A stretch of 64,000 nt of DNA. Source: Paracoccus marinaquae. GTDB taxonomy: Bacteria; Pseudomonadota; Alphaproteobacteria; Rhodobacterales; Rhodobacteraceae. How positions within the stretch are numbered: position 1 is the stretch's first letter; each line of letters starts with the position of its first letter. Under the pieces are notes generated by a model. The model saw nothing but the letters and a program-made list of their open reading frames with translations. It was not told the DNA's origin and made no database searches. A program made the translations under genes and the position numbers. Shown one piece after another: positions 23,322 to 32,908 of the stretch. The stretch spans positions 1 to 64,000 of the forward strand of contig NZ_JAHKNG010000012.1 in assembly GCF_018860165.1 (NCBI RefSeq). The letters are read 5' to 3'.

Positions 23322-25193
23322 TCAGTTGCCGCCAAGCCCCGGCGGCGGGCCGCCAAGGCCCAGACCGCCCGGCGCCGGCAGGCCGGCACCGTCCCCGGCC
23401 GGTGCGGTACCCGGTTCGGCGGGGGCGGGCTCGCCCTCTCCGGCCGGGGCGCCGAAATTCGGTGCCCCAAGTCCACCGAGGCCGCCCAGCCCCGAGCCGG
23501 TGCCATTGCCGCCCTCGGGCGAGGCGGGTTGCCCGAAGGGCGAGCCGCCCAAGCCCCCGAGGCTGCCGAAGCCGCCCGAACCGCCGCTCGGGATCTCGAT
23601 CCTGACATTCGAGGTATCCACCGGCGGGCCCTTGTAGTGCATGACCATCTGCGGAAAGCTGATGACCACGGCGATCATCACGACCTGGATGAACACGAAG
23701 GGCACCGCGCCCCAATAGATCTGGCTGGTCTTGACCGGCGCCATGGTCTTGCCGGTCACGCGGTCGGTATAGGCCTCCTTCGGGGCCACCGAACGCAGGT
23801 AGAACAGCGCGAAGCCGAAGGGCGGGTGCATGAAGCTGGTCTGCATGTTCACGCCAAGGATGACGCCGAACCAGATCAGGTCGATGCCGAGGCTCTCGGC
23901 GGCGGGCGCCAGCAGCGGCACGATGATGAAGGCCAGTTCGAAGAAGTCGAGGAAGAAGGCCAGCAGGAACACCATCACCGACACGGCGATCAGGAAGCCG
24001 TATTCGCCGCCCGGCAGCGAGGTCAGCAGGTGTTCGACCCACAGATGCCCGTTGACGCCATAGAAGGTCAGCGAGAAGACCCGCGCGCCGATCAGGATGA
24101 ACATCACGAAGGCCGACAGCCGCGTCGTCGCCGCCAGCGCCTGGCTGACCACCTGATAGTTCAGCCGCCGCTTTGCCGCCGCCAGGATCAGCGCGCCGAC
24201 CGCGCCCATGGCGCCACCCTCGGTCGGGGTCGCGATGCCCAGGAAGATCGTTCCCAGGACCAGGAAGATCAGCGCCAGCGGCGGGATCAGCACGATGATG
24301 ACCTGCTGCGCCAGCCGCGACATGACGCCAAGTTTCAGCGTCTTGTCCAGAACCGCGGCGACATAGACGACGATCACCGCCAGCGCCGCCGCCAGCACGT
24401 CGGCATTGGTGCCATGGGTCGGATGCAGCCATTTCCAGCTGAGCCAGAAGATCGCGACGCCGGCGGCCAGCGCCACCAGCAGCGAGGTGATCCCCGATCC
24501 CAGCGTCCGCGCCTCTTTCGGCAGGGCCGGCAGGGCATGCGGGCGGATGATCGACATCACGAAGATATAGCCGAGATAGATGCCGGTCAGCACCAGCCCG
24601 GGGATCAGCGCGCCCTTGTACATGTCGCCGACCGACCGGCCCAGCTGGTCGGCCAGCACGATCAGCACGAGGCTGGGCGGGATGATCTGCGCCAGCGTCC
24701 CCGAGGCCGCGATCGCGCCCGAGGCGATCCGCCGGTCATAGCCATAGCGCAGCATGATCGGCAGCGAGATCAGCCCCATGGCGATGACCGAGGCGGCGAC
24801 GACGCCGGTGGTCGCGGCCAGCAGGGCGCCGACGATGATGACCGCATAGGCCAGACCGCCGCGCACCGGCCCGAACAGCTGGCCGATCGTGTCCAGAAGA
24901 TCCTCGGCCATGCCGGATTTCTCCAGCACGATGCCCATGAAGGTGAAGAATGGCACCGCCAATAATGTCTCGTTGGCGATCACCCCGCCGAAGAACCGGT
25001 CGGGGATGGCCCTGAGCAATGGCCAGCTGAGATTGATCGAGCCGTTCGACAGCGGCGCCAGTTCCACGCCGACCACGAAGAACAGCAACCCGTTGGCGGC
25101 CAGCGCGAAGGCCACCGGATAGCCCAGCAGCAGAAAGACGATCAGCGAGACGAACATGATCGGCGCCATGTTCTGCGCAATGAGTTCCATCAT
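23322..25193 (-). CDS. TRAP transporter large permease subunit (DctM-type)
   Basis: This 623-residue inner-membrane protein is the DctM/TakM-type permease of a TRAP transporter, which imports organic acids with sodium. Family blocks include GYPVAFALAANGLLFF, the VPFFTFMGIVLEKSGMAEDLL segment, and FGVILGVNMQTSFMHPPFGFALF near the end. An extra central insertion with helices around 225-290 is typical of the longer mannitol/keto-acid class. Residues 536-623 form a Gly/Pro/Ala low-complexity tail not expected in the family. Its ATG overlaps the small-subunit stop (ATGA). The binding proteins are convergent, beyond its 3' end. Confidence 0.9.
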   Translation of the reverse strand: MMELIAQNMAPIMFVSLIVFLLLGYPVAFALAANGLLFFVVGVELAPLSNGSINLSWPLLRAIPDRFFGGVIANETLLAVPFFTFMGIVLEKSGMAEDLLDTIGQLFGPVRGGLAYAVIIVGALLAATTGVVAASVIAMGLISLPIMLRYGYDRRIASGAIAASGTLAQIIPPSLVLIVLADQLGRSVGDMYKGALIPGLVLTGIYLGYIFVMSIIRPHALPALPKEARTLGSGITSLLVALAAGVAIFWLSWKWLHPTHGTNADVLAAALAVIVVYVAAVLDKTLKLGVMSRLAQQVIIVLIPPLALIFLVLGTIFLGIATPTEGGAMGAVGALILAAAKRRLNYQVVSQALAATTRLSAFVMFILIGARVFSLTFYGVNGHLWVEHLLTSLPGGEYGFLIAVSVMVFLLAFFLDFFELAFIIVPLLAPAAESLGIDLIWFGVILGVNMQTSFMHPPFGFALFYLRSVAPKEAYTDRVTGKTMAPVKTSQIYWGAVPFVFIQVVMIAVVISFPQMVMHYKGPPVDTSNVRIEIPSGGSGGFGSLGGLGGSPFGQPASPEGGNGTGSGLGGLGGLGAPNFGAPAGEGEPAPAEPGTAPAGDGAGLPAPGGLGLGGPPPGLGGN

Positions 25194-25816
25194 TTGCGGC
25201 CGTCTCCCCGGTCGTGGCCGGTCTCGTCCTCATGGGAAAAGCCGGTCATCGCCCGCAGGTTTTCATCAACCTCGGGCGGGGCGTGGTGGCCGCTACTGGG
25301 ATGCGGATCGGGGATCAGGCCGCGCATCACGGCGATCTTCTTGATGATCTCGGACAGGCCCTGCAGGAACAGCAGAACGAAGCCCGCGAACAGCAGCGCC
25401 TTGGCCGGCCAAAGCATCAGCCCGCCGGCATTCATCGACATCTCGCCCGAGCGGATGCTGCGGCCGAGCCAGGGCCAGACCAGCCACAGCGTCAATGTCA
25501 CCATCGGCATCAGGAAGAACACATGGCCGAACAGGTCGATCCAGTGCTGCACCCGCCGCGACCAGTTGCCATAGATGATGTCAATGCGGATATGCTCGTT
25601 TTCCAGCAGGGTATAGGCGGCGGCCAGCAGGAAGGCGCCGCCGAAGAGATACCATTGCAGCTCGAGCCAGGCATTGGACGAGATGCTGAAGACCTTGCGG
25701 ATGATCGCATTGATCGCACTGACGAAGATCGCCAGCAGGATCAGCCACGATGCGCTGCGCCCGATGATGGAATTTGCGCGGTCGATACCGCGAGACAGGG
25801 CCAGCAGGCCGCCCAT
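25190..25816 (-). CDS. TRAP transporter small permease subunit (DctQ-type)
   Basis: This 208-residue protein has four membrane helices (about 18-40, 58-78, 98-120 and 140-160) and the DctQ-like motifs NAIIRKVF, LELQWYLFGGAFLLAAAYTL and HIRIDIIYG. It pairs with the large permease in TRAP transporters. The C-terminal 40 residues are polar and cytoplasmic, ending GHDRGDGRK. The ATG at 25814-25816 has GGAGG at good distance. It is translationally coupled to the large subunit by a 4-base overlap. Confidence 0.88.
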   Translation of the reverse strand: MGGLLALSRGIDRANSIIGRSASWLILLAIFVSAINAIIRKVFSISSNAWLELQWYLFGGAFLLAAAYTLLENEHIRIDIIYGNWSRRVQHWIDLFGHVFFLMPMVTLTLWLVWPWLGRSIRSGEMSMNAGGLMLWPAKALLFAGFVLLFLQGLSEIIKKIAVMRGLIPDPHPSSGHHAPPEVDENLRAMTGFSHEDETGHDRGDGRK

Positions 25817-25935
25817 GAAATGTCCTCCCTCGATTCCCGCCACGGCGGGAAGGCCGGTTTCCCCGGCCGATTATCATGCGCTTCCGGGTATGCGCGATGC
25901 CCCGGAACCGGTCAAGGATTTCGCCGGAGCTGACG

Positions 25936-26691
25936 TTACATCAGCAGGGCAAAGGCGGTCAGCATCGCGGTCTCGACGCCCAGCGAGACGGCCCCCAGAA
26001 CATCGCCGTTATGCCCGCCCAGCCGGCGCCGTGCCCGGTGCATCAGCAGAAGTGCCGCGACCAGCCCGGCCAGTGCCGCCGGCAGGGCAGCCGGTCCCGC
26101 CGGAAGGCAGACCAGCGCCGCAATCAGCAGCGCGGCACCCAACGCCGCGCCCGATGGCCGCCCGGCCGCCCGGCCCAGCCCGTCCGGGCGCGCCGGCACC
26201 AGCGCCACCATCGCCAGCACGCTGCCCGCGCGCCCGCAGGCGGCGGCCGCGATCAGTGCGGCGGGGCCGGCGACCGTCAGCGCCGCGATGCGCAGCGCCG
26301 TGGTCAGGATCAGCGCCATGGCCCCGAAGCTGCCGATCCGCGAATCGCGCATGATCCGCAACCGCTCCTCGGGGTTCCGGCCTCCGGCCGCATCGGCAAA
26401 ATCGGCCAGACCGTCCTCGTGCAGCGCGCCGGTGAACCAGACCGCCACCGCGACCGACAGCACCGCCGGCAGCAGCGGCGGGCCGGGCAGCAGCAGCGGC
26501 AGCGCGGCCATGGCACCGACCAATGCCCCCGCCAGCGGAAAGGCCCAGGTGCTGCCGGCCAGCGGCAGCACCCGCGCCGGCAGCAGATGCCCCAGCGGCA
26601 GGCGGGTCAGAAAGACCAGCGCCAGCAGAAGCTGATGCCACCTTTCCCTCGCCCTAGCCAATCCCGGCCTCGGCAAAGGTGGCCATGCCAT
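25936..26691 (-). CDS. cobS: Adenosylcobinamide-GDP ribazoletransferase
   Basis: CobS joins adenosylcobinamide-GDP to alpha-ribazole (phosphate), the last assembly step of cobalamin. The 251-residue membrane protein shows LVFLTRLPLG, the acidic motif GALHEDGLADFADA (metal/substrate binding, about residue 90), and LRIMRDSRIGSFGA. It has several Ala/Leu-rich helices. The ATG at 26689-26691 overlaps cobT by 38 bases. No later start gives a full N-terminus. It is the last gene of cobU-cobT-cobS. Confidence 0.9.
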   Translation of the reverse strand: MAWPPLPRPGLARARERWHQLLLALVFLTRLPLGHLLPARVLPLAGSTWAFPLAGALVGAMAALPLLLPGPPLLPAVLSVAVAVWFTGALHEDGLADFADAAGGRNPEERLRIMRDSRIGSFGAMALILTTALRIAALTVAGPAALIAAAACGRAGSVLAMVALVPARPDGLGRAAGRPSGAALGAALLIAALVCLPAGPAALPAALAGLVAALLLMHRARRRLGGHNGDVLGAVSLGVETAMLTAFALLM

Positions 26692-27604
26692 TGTGACAGG
26701 CGACCGCGCCGCGCAGCACCATCAGCGCCACCGCCGCGCCCGATCCCTCGCCCAGGCGCATGTCCAGCGACAGGACCGGCTTCATTTCCAGCGCGGCGAT
26801 CAGCCGGCGATGTCCCGGCTCGGCGCTTTCATGGCCGATCAGGCAATGGGCCAGCGCGCCCGGGTCGTCGCGCGTCAGCACCGCAGCCGCAGCCGAGCAG
26901 ATGAAGCCGTCGAGGATCACCGGCAGCCGCAGGTCCCGCGCCCGCAGCACCGCGCCGCAGATCGCCGCCTGTTCGCGCCCGCCAAAGGCGGCCAGCGTGT
27001 CCCGCGCGGTTCGGGGGGCGTGGCGGGCAAGCCCGGCCGCGACGGCGCCCAGCTTTCTGGCCAGAATGCCGCCCGTCGCCCCGGTGCCGGGTCCGACCCA
27101 ATCCTCGGCCCCGCCGCCAAGGACCGATGCCGCCTGAACCGCGGCCACGGTCGAATTGCCGATGCCCATCTCGCCCAGGATCAATACATCTGCCGAGGCG
27201 TCGACCGCCTCGGCGCCTGCAGCCATTGCCGCCTCAACCTCGGCCGCGTCCATGGCCGGGCCTTGGGTGAAATCGGCGGTCGACCGATCAAGATCCAGCG
27301 CCACGACCGAAAGATCGGCGTCTGCCACGCGGCAAAGCTGGTTGATCGCCGCGCCGCCCGCGCGGAAATTCCGCACCATCAGCGCCGTCACCTCGGCCGG
27401 GAACGGGTTCACCCCCTGCGCGACGACGCCGTGATTGCCGGCAAAGACCAGTGCCTGGGCGCGATCCAGCCGCGGCGCGCCGCCCTGCCAGCCGGCCAGA
27501 AACACCGCCAGTTCCTCCAGCCGCCCGAGGGATCCGGGCGGCTTGGTCAGGCTGTCCTGCCGCGCGCGCGCCGCCTGCGCGGCGGTTTCGTCAAAGCATG
27601 TCAT
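26654..27604 (-). CDS. cobT: Nicotinate-nucleotide:dimethylbenzimidazole phosphoribosyltransferase
   Basis: This 316-residue enzyme (CobT in the Salmonella naming, CobU in the Pseudomonas naming) makes alpha-ribazole phosphate from dimethylbenzimidazole and nicotinate mononucleotide. Motifs are LTKPPGSLGRLEELA near the start, FAGNHGVVAQGVNPFP, LGEMGIGNSTVAA, and the catalytic Glu in MRLGEGSGAAVAL near the C-terminus. Its ATG lies 14 bases inside the end of cobU. Length is somewhat shorter than the 356 residues of Salmonella CobT but all blocks are present. Confidence 0.92.
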   Translation of the reverse strand: MTCFDETAAQAARARQDSLTKPPGSLGRLEELAVFLAGWQGGAPRLDRAQALVFAGNHGVVAQGVNPFPAEVTALMVRNFRAGGAAINQLCRVADADLSVVALDLDRSTADFTQGPAMDAAEVEAAMAAGAEAVDASADVLILGEMGIGNSTVAAVQAASVLGGGAEDWVGPGTGATGGILARKLGAVAAGLARHAPRTARDTLAAFGGREQAAICGAVLRARDLRLPVILDGFICSAAAAVLTRDDPGALAHCLIGHESAEPGHRRLIAALEMKPVLSLDMRLGEGSGAAVALMVLRGAVACHNGMATFAEAGIG

Positions 27605-28121
27605 CGGGCGTTTCCCGTGAAGGTTTCAGGCGCAGGGGCTGGCCACTGACCGCCATCCAGACCTCGTCCGCGACCTCTGCCACGGCCTGGTTCATCCAGC
27701 CGTGCCGGTCGCGGAATTCGCGCGCCAGCGCATTGCCCGGAACGATTCCCTGCCCCAGTTCATTGGTGACCAGAACGACCGGCGAGCGCTGGTGAAGCAG
27801 GACCTTGGTCAGTGAGCGGATATCCGCCGATTGCAGGCAATTGGCCAGCCACAGGGTCAGGCAATCGACCAGCCGCACCCCCTGCCCGTCGGTCTCGCGC
27901 AGGGCCTGTTCCAGGGCCACCGGCTCTTCCAGCGTGACCCAGCCATCGCCGCGACGGCGCTGATGTTCCGCAATTCTCTGCGACATTTCGTCGTCCCCGG
28001 CCCGTGCCGTGGCGATGTAGAGGCGCGGCTGCCCATGGCGCCCCACCAGCCGCTCGGCCAGCGCCGATTTGCCCGATCGGGCGCCGCCGGTGACCAGCGT
28101 GATATGTCTGCCTTCCGTCAT
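27591..28121 (-). CDS. cobU: Adenosylcobinamide kinase / GMP transferase
   Basis: CobU (CobP in the Pseudomonas naming) phosphorylates adenosylcobinamide and then transfers GMP to it. The 176-residue protein has the P-loop GGARSGKSALAE at about 11-18, the guanylylated-His region following IATARAGDDEM (HQRRRGDGW), and LVDCLTLWLAN with the Walker B. NELGQGIVP is also diagnostic. A start at 28121 is used; ATG 28130 is possible and adds three residues. It leads the cobU-T-S operon and is divergent from oppA. Confidence 0.92.
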   Translation of the reverse strand: MTEGRHITLVTGGARSGKSALAERLVGRHGQPRLYIATARAGDDEMSQRIAEHQRRRGDGWVTLEEPVALEQALRETDGQGVRLVDCLTLWLANCLQSADIRSLTKVLLHQRSPVVLVTNELGQGIVPGNALAREFRDRHGWMNQAVAEVADEVWMAVSGQPLRLKPSRETPDDML

Positions 28122-28249
28122 GGCGCGCATCTGTCTCACATGAGCCTTGCGGTGAAAAGCGGCAAACGGCCTTGCCGATGGCGCCGGTTGGAATAAGCTT
28201 GTGCTATTGCGGCGCAGAGACGCCGGCCATCCAACCTGGAGGGATATCC

Positions 28250-29854
28250 ATGACCAGACTTGCCACCGCCACGGCACTGGCCATCGTGCTTGCATTGCCA
28301 AGCCATGGGGCGACGCCTGCCGAAGGCGATAACCTGGCGGAAAATCAGGAACTTAGTTTCTGGATCCTCGACGCCATCAAGTCGCTGGATCCGCAGATCA
28401 CCTCGTCGCGCACGGATTCCGACATGATCCGCCAGCTGTTCGAGGGACTGCTGAACGAGGACGCGAAGGGCGCGATGATCCCCGGCGCGGCCGAAAGCTG
28501 GGAGGTCAGCGAGGACGGGCTGACCTATACGTTCCATCTGCGCGACGCCAAATGGTCGAACGGCGATCCGGTCACCGCGGGCGATTTCGTCTATGCCTGG
28601 CAGCGCGCGGCCAATCCGGCGACGGCCTCGGAATATGCCTGGTTCATCGAGCTGATGAACATCGTCAACGCGGCCGAGATCGTGGCCGGCGAGAAGGCGC
28701 CCGAAGAACTGGGCGCCAAGGCCCTCGACGACAAGACGCTGGAAGTGACGCTGATCAAGCCCACGCCCTATTTCCTGAAAACCCTGTCCCACGCCACCAC
28801 CTACCCCACCCCGCAGAAGGTGATCGAGGCCGAGGGCGACGCCTGGACCCAGCCCGGCAAGATGGTCGGCAATGGCGCCTATGTGCTGGAAAGCCACGAG
28901 CTGGGCGTGCAGGCGACGGCGGTGAAGAACGAGAATTACTGGGACGCCGCCAATACTGTCATGGACAAGGTGACCTTCGTCACCGTCAACGACCAGAACA
29001 TCGCCCTGACCCGCTATCTGGCGGGCGAGATCGACTGGATGAACACCCTGCCCGCCGGCCAGTTCCCGCGCCTGCAGGGGGAATATCCCGATCAGGCGGT
29101 CTCGACCCCCTGGGCCTGTTCCTATTCCTACCTGTTCAACCTGTCGGACAAGGGCCCCGAGGCGCTGAAGGATCTGCGCGTGCGGCAGGCGCTGTCCTAT
29201 GCCATCGACCGCGACATCATCGTCGACAAGATCCTGCAGGGCGGCCAGAAGCCGGCCTATTACTGGACCCATTGGGCCATCGAGGGCTTCGAGGCGCCCG
29301 AGATCGAGATGGCCGGCTGGAGCCAGGCCGAGCGGATGGAAAAGGCCAAGGCCCTGCTGGCCGAGGCGGGTTACGGCCCCGACAATCCGCTGACCCTGAC
29401 GATCCAGTACAACACCTCCGAGGACCACAAGAAGCTGGCCATCGCGGTCCAGCAGTTCTGGAAGGCGATCGGCGTCAACGTGACGCTGAACAACTACGAA
29501 TGGAAGGTGCATATCGACCGGCTGAACAATCAGGATTTCGAGGTCGCCCGCTATGCCTGGTGCGGCGATTACAACGAAGCCTCGACCTTCCTCGATTACT
29601 TCCGCTCGGGCGGCTACAATCAGGGCAAGTATTCCAACGCCGACTATGACAAGCTCTTGGCCGATGCCGCGACCGCCGAGAACCCGGCCGATCTCTACAA
29701 GCAGGCCGAGCAGATCCTCGTCGGCGACATGGCGCTGGCCCCGGCCTATCACTATGCGCAGGCCCAGATGATCAATGCCGATCTGCGCGGCGTGCCGCTC
29801 GAGAACGTGATGAGCACCTGGTACGCCAAGGACATGTATCGCGTCGCCGAGTGA
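28250..29854 (+). CDS. oppA: Oligopeptide ABC transporter binding protein
   Basis: This 534-residue periplasmic receptor belongs to the SBP family 5 (OppA-type). A signal peptide ends near SHGATPA. Family signatures are LDPQITSSRTDSDMIRQLFEGL, TYTFHLRDAKWSNGDPVTAGDFVYAWQR, and DLRVRQALSYAIDRD. Similarity to E. coli OppA-like sequence is strong through the ligand lobe, including HIDRLNNQDFEVARYAWCGDYNE. Peptide is the likely ligand, but related ligands are possible. GGAGGG precedes the ATG. It opens the oppABCDF operon. Confidence 0.9.
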   Translation: MTRLATATALAIVLALPSHGATPAEGDNLAENQELSFWILDAIKSLDPQITSSRTDSDMIRQLFEGLLNEDAKGAMIPGAAESWEVSEDGLTYTFHLRDAKWSNGDPVTAGDFVYAWQRAANPATASEYAWFIELMNIVNAAEIVAGEKAPEELGAKALDDKTLEVTLIKPTPYFLKTLSHATTYPTPQKVIEAEGDAWTQPGKMVGNGAYVLESHELGVQATAVKNENYWDAANTVMDKVTFVTVNDQNIALTRYLAGEIDWMNTLPAGQFPRLQGEYPDQAVSTPWACSYSYLFNLSDKGPEALKDLRVRQALSYAIDRDIIVDKILQGGQKPAYYWTHWAIEGFEAPEIEMAGWSQAERMEKAKALLAEAGYGPDNPLTLTIQYNTSEDHKKLAIAVQQFWKAIGVNVTLNNYEWKVHIDRLNNQDFEVARYAWCGDYNEASTFLDYFRSGGYNQGKYSNADYDKLLADAATAENPADLYKQAEQILVGDMALAPAYHYAQAQMINADLRGVPLENVMSTWYAKDMYRVAE

Positions 29855-29949
29855 CGCGGCGCTTTGCTTTGTGATGACGGAAGGGGGCATCCGTCCCCTT
29901 CCGGGTTCCTCAAGACGGACCGGATCCGTCCCGCAGGGAGGCTGTGCCG

Positions 29950-30873
29950 ATGTTCGCATTTGTCATGCGACGCCTGGCAGTAGCGATACCGACGCTGCTG
30001 CTGCTGATAATCTTCTCGTTCATCCTGATGCATCTGGCGCCGGGCGGGCCGTTTTCGCAGGAGCGCGAGTTGCCGGCACAGGTGCTGGCCAATCTGAATG
30101 AAAAATACGGGCTGAACGATCCGCTGTGGAAACAGATCTGGAACTATCTGACCGGGATCGTGCTGCATTTCGATTTCGGCCCCAGCTTCGTCTATCCCGA
30201 CCGCACGGTGAACGAACTGATCGCCAGCGGTTTTCCGGTGACGCTGACCTATGGCACGCTGAGTTTCATCGTCGCCATTCTGGCCGGTGTCTCGCTGGGG
30301 GTGATCGCGGCGATCTGGCATAACAGCTGGCTGGACTATCTGGCGGTCGGCATTTCCATCGGCGCCCAGGTGCTGCCGAATTTCGTCATGGCGCCGATCC
30401 TCGTTCTGGTCTTCACGCTGTGGTACCGGCTGCTGCCCGGCGGCGGTTGGAGCTTTACCGACCCCACCTTCTGGATCATGCCGGTGATCGCGCTGGCGAC
30501 CAGCTACATGGCCTCGATCGCGCGGATCACCCGCTCCTCGATGCTGGAGGTGCTGGGCTCGAACCATATCCGCACCGCCCGCGCCAAGGGCATGCCCGAA
30601 CATCGCGTCATCATCCGCCACGCGCTGAAGCCCGCCATGCTGCCGGTGATCAGCTATCTGGGCCCGGTCTTCGTGTCGATGATCACCGGCTCGGTGGTGA
30701 TCGACATCTATTTCTCGACCGGCGGGATCGGCAAGGCCTTCGTCGATTCGGCGCTGAACCGCGATTACGCGGTGATGATGGGGGTGACCATCCTCGTCGG
30801 CGCGCTGACCATCCTGTTCAACCTCATCGTCGATATCCTCTATGCGTGGATCGACCCCAAGATCAGGTACTGA
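29950..30873 (+). CDS. oppB: Oligopeptide ABC permease OppB
   Basis: This 307-residue permease has six helices and the BPD_transp_1 domain. The N-terminal MFAFVMRRLAVAIPTLLLL is the usual OppB start, and the EAA loop reads HIRTARAKGMPEHRVIIRHALKPAMLPVI, where the ATPase docks. The ATG at 29950 is used instead of the GTG six bases earlier because it is better spaced from GGGAGG. It lies 95 bases after oppA and three bases before oppC. Confidence 0.93.
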   Translation: MFAFVMRRLAVAIPTLLLLIIFSFILMHLAPGGPFSQERELPAQVLANLNEKYGLNDPLWKQIWNYLTGIVLHFDFGPSFVYPDRTVNELIASGFPVTLTYGTLSFIVAILAGVSLGVIAAIWHNSWLDYLAVGISIGAQVLPNFVMAPILVLVFTLWYRLLPGGGWSFTDPTFWIMPVIALATSYMASIARITRSSMLEVLGSNHIRTARAKGMPEHRVIIRHALKPAMLPVISYLGPVFVSMITGSVVIDIYFSTGGIGKAFVDSALNRDYAVMMGVTILVGALTILFNLIVDILYAWIDPKIRY

Positions 30874-30876
30874 GCC

Positions 30877-31803
30877 ATGGTCATCCAGCAGGACAAGATG
30901 CAATCGCTGGCCGCCCGCATGGCCGAGGACGAGGTCAAGGGCCGCAGTCCTTGGGCCGATGCGCGCAAGCGTTTCCTGCGCAACAGGGCGGCCATGGCGG
31001 GGCTGGTGATCCTGATCCTCGTGGCGCTGTTCGCGCTGTTCGGCAACCGCTTTGCCGCCTGGTCGAACGAGGATCTGGATTTCAACGTCATGGGACAGGT
31101 CGCGACCATGGGCATGCCCTCGGTCGAGAACGGGCATTATTTCGGCACCGACGATCTGGGCCGCGACCTGTTCGCCCGCACCGTGCAGGGCACGCAGATA
31201 TCCTTGATGGTCGGCATCGTCGGCGCCGCCATCGCGGTGATCGCGGGCACGCTTTACGGCGCGACGGCGGGCTATGTCGGCGGGCGCACCGACCAGCTGA
31301 TGATGCGCGCCGTCGATATCCTGATGGCGATCCCCTACATGTTCGTGCTGATCCTGCTGCTGGTGATGTTCGGCCGCTCGATCGCGATGCTGTTTCTGGG
31401 CATCGGCCTGATCTCGTGGCTGGACATGAGCCGCATCGTGCGCGGTCAGACCCTGAGCCTGAAGAACCGCGAATTCATCGAGGCGGCGCGGGCGACCGGG
31501 GTGCCGGCATGGCGCATCATCCTGCGCCATATCGTGCCGAACCTTCTGGGCGTGGTCGCGGTCTATGCGACGCTGCTGGTGCCGCTGATGATCCTGACCG
31601 AAAGCTTCATCAGCTTTCTGGGCCTCGGCGTGCAGGAGCCCCTGACCTCGTGGGGGGCGCTGATCTCGGAAGGGGCGCGCACCATGTCCTATGGCACGCT
31701 GTGGCAACTGGCCTTCCCGCTGTTCTTCTTCTGCATCACGCTGTTCGGCTTTTTCTTCGTCGGCGACGGTCTGCGTGACGCCCTCGACCCGAAGGATCGC
31801 TGA
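30877..31803 (+). CDS. oppC: Oligopeptide ABC permease OppC
   Basis: This 308-residue partner of OppB has the OppC-type N-terminal domain (RSPWADARKRFLRNRAAMAGL), followed by YFGTDDLGRDLFARTVQGTQISL and six helices. The EAA loop is FIEAARATGVPAWRIILRHIVPNLLG, ending in the usual FLGLGVQEPLTSWGALISEG. The ribosome site is weak and start lies three bases past oppB, suggesting coupled translation. oppD follows one base after the stop. Confidence 0.93.
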   Translation: MVIQQDKMQSLAARMAEDEVKGRSPWADARKRFLRNRAAMAGLVILILVALFALFGNRFAAWSNEDLDFNVMGQVATMGMPSVENGHYFGTDDLGRDLFARTVQGTQISLMVGIVGAAIAVIAGTLYGATAGYVGGRTDQLMMRAVDILMAIPYMFVLILLLVMFGRSIAMLFLGIGLISWLDMSRIVRGQTLSLKNREFIEAARATGVPAWRIILRHIVPNLLGVVAVYATLLVPLMILTESFISFLGLGVQEPLTSWGALISEGARTMSYGTLWQLAFPLFFFCITLFGFFFVGDGLRDALDPKDR

Positions 31804-31804
31804 G

Positions 31805-32908
31805 ATGGCATTGCTTGAGATCAACGATCTGTCCGTCCGCTTCCAGACCAATGACGGCGAGGTGCGGGCGGTCAACGACGTGAACCTGACCGTCGATCCG
31901 GGCGAGACGCTGGGCGTGGTCGGCGAATCCGGCAGCGGCAAGTCGCAGCTGTCCTTCGCGCTGATGGGGCTTCTGGCGCGGAACGGCCGGGCCAGCGGCA
32001 GCGTCCGCTTCGACGGGCAGGAAATCCTGAACGCGCCGCCGAAGCTGATGAACCGCATCCGGGCCGAAAAGATCGCGATGATCTTTCAGGACCCGATGAC
32101 CTCGCTCAACCCCTATATGCGGGTCGCCGACCAGATGGCCGAGGTCCTGACCCTGCACAAGGGCATGACCAAGCGCGAGGCGGTGGCCGAGGCGGTGCGC
32201 ATGCTGGACGCGGTCAAGATCCCCGATGCGCAGGGCCGGGTGCGGCTTTATCCGCACGAATTTTCCGGCGGGATGCGGCAGCGGGTGATGATCGCCATGG
32301 CGCTGCTGTGCAAGCCGCGGCTTTTGATCGCGGACGAACCGACGACGGCGCTGGATGTGACGGTGCAGGCGCAGATCATGCAGCTTCTGGCCGATCTGCA
32401 ACGGGAATTCGGCATGGCGATGATCCTGATCACCCATGACATGGGCGTCGTCGCCGGCTCGTGCGAGCGGGTCGTGGTCATGTATGGCGGCCGCATCCGC
32501 GAACGCGCCCCGGTCGGCCCGCTGTTTTCCGCACCGGCCCATCCCTATACGCAGGGCCTTCTGGCCGCGATCCCGCGCGTCGATCATCAGGGCGACGAAC
32601 TGGCGGCGATCCCCGGCTCGCCACCGAACATGACCCGCCCGCCGGCCGGCTGCGCCTTCGAGCCGCGCTGCCCCTATCGCCGCGCCGAGTGCGCGACCCG
32701 CGAACCGGCGCTGGACGGCTTTGACGAGGGCCGGGCGCGGGCCTGTTTCGCGCCGCTGCAGGACGTGCTGGCGCATCGCGAAACCGTGCATCTGGCCGAG
32801 GACGAGGCCGCCATCGCCAGCCCCGATGAACAGGACGAGGCCATCCCCGCCGCCGCCATTGCCGGCGCGGGCGTGGCCGGAACCCCCAGCACGGTGGACA
32901 AGCCATGA
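31805..32908 (+). CDS. oppD: Oligopeptide ABC ATPase OppD
   Basis: This 367-residue ATPase energises peptide import. It shows Walker A GESGSGKSQ (about 38-46), the signature FSGGMRQRVM, Walker B LLIADEPTTALD, the H-loop ITHDMG, and the C-terminal oligopeptide-transporter domain with Cys pairs (CAFEPRCPYRRAEC). Beyond that domain the protein carries an extra tail of about 40 acidic and Ala-rich residues, longer than usual. The ATG is one base after the oppC stop, and its own stop overlaps oppF by four bases. Confidence 0.93.
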   Translation: MALLEINDLSVRFQTNDGEVRAVNDVNLTVDPGETLGVVGESGSGKSQLSFALMGLLARNGRASGSVRFDGQEILNAPPKLMNRIRAEKIAMIFQDPMTSLNPYMRVADQMAEVLTLHKGMTKREAVAEAVRMLDAVKIPDAQGRVRLYPHEFSGGMRQRVMIAMALLCKPRLLIADEPTTALDVTVQAQIMQLLADLQREFGMAMILITHDMGVVAGSCERVVVMYGGRIRERAPVGPLFSAPAHPYTQGLLAAIPRVDHQGDELAAIPGSPPNMTRPPAGCAFEPRCPYRRAECATREPALDGFDEGRARACFAPLQDVLAHRETVHLAEDEAAIASPDEQDEAIPAAAIAGAGVAGTPSTVDKP

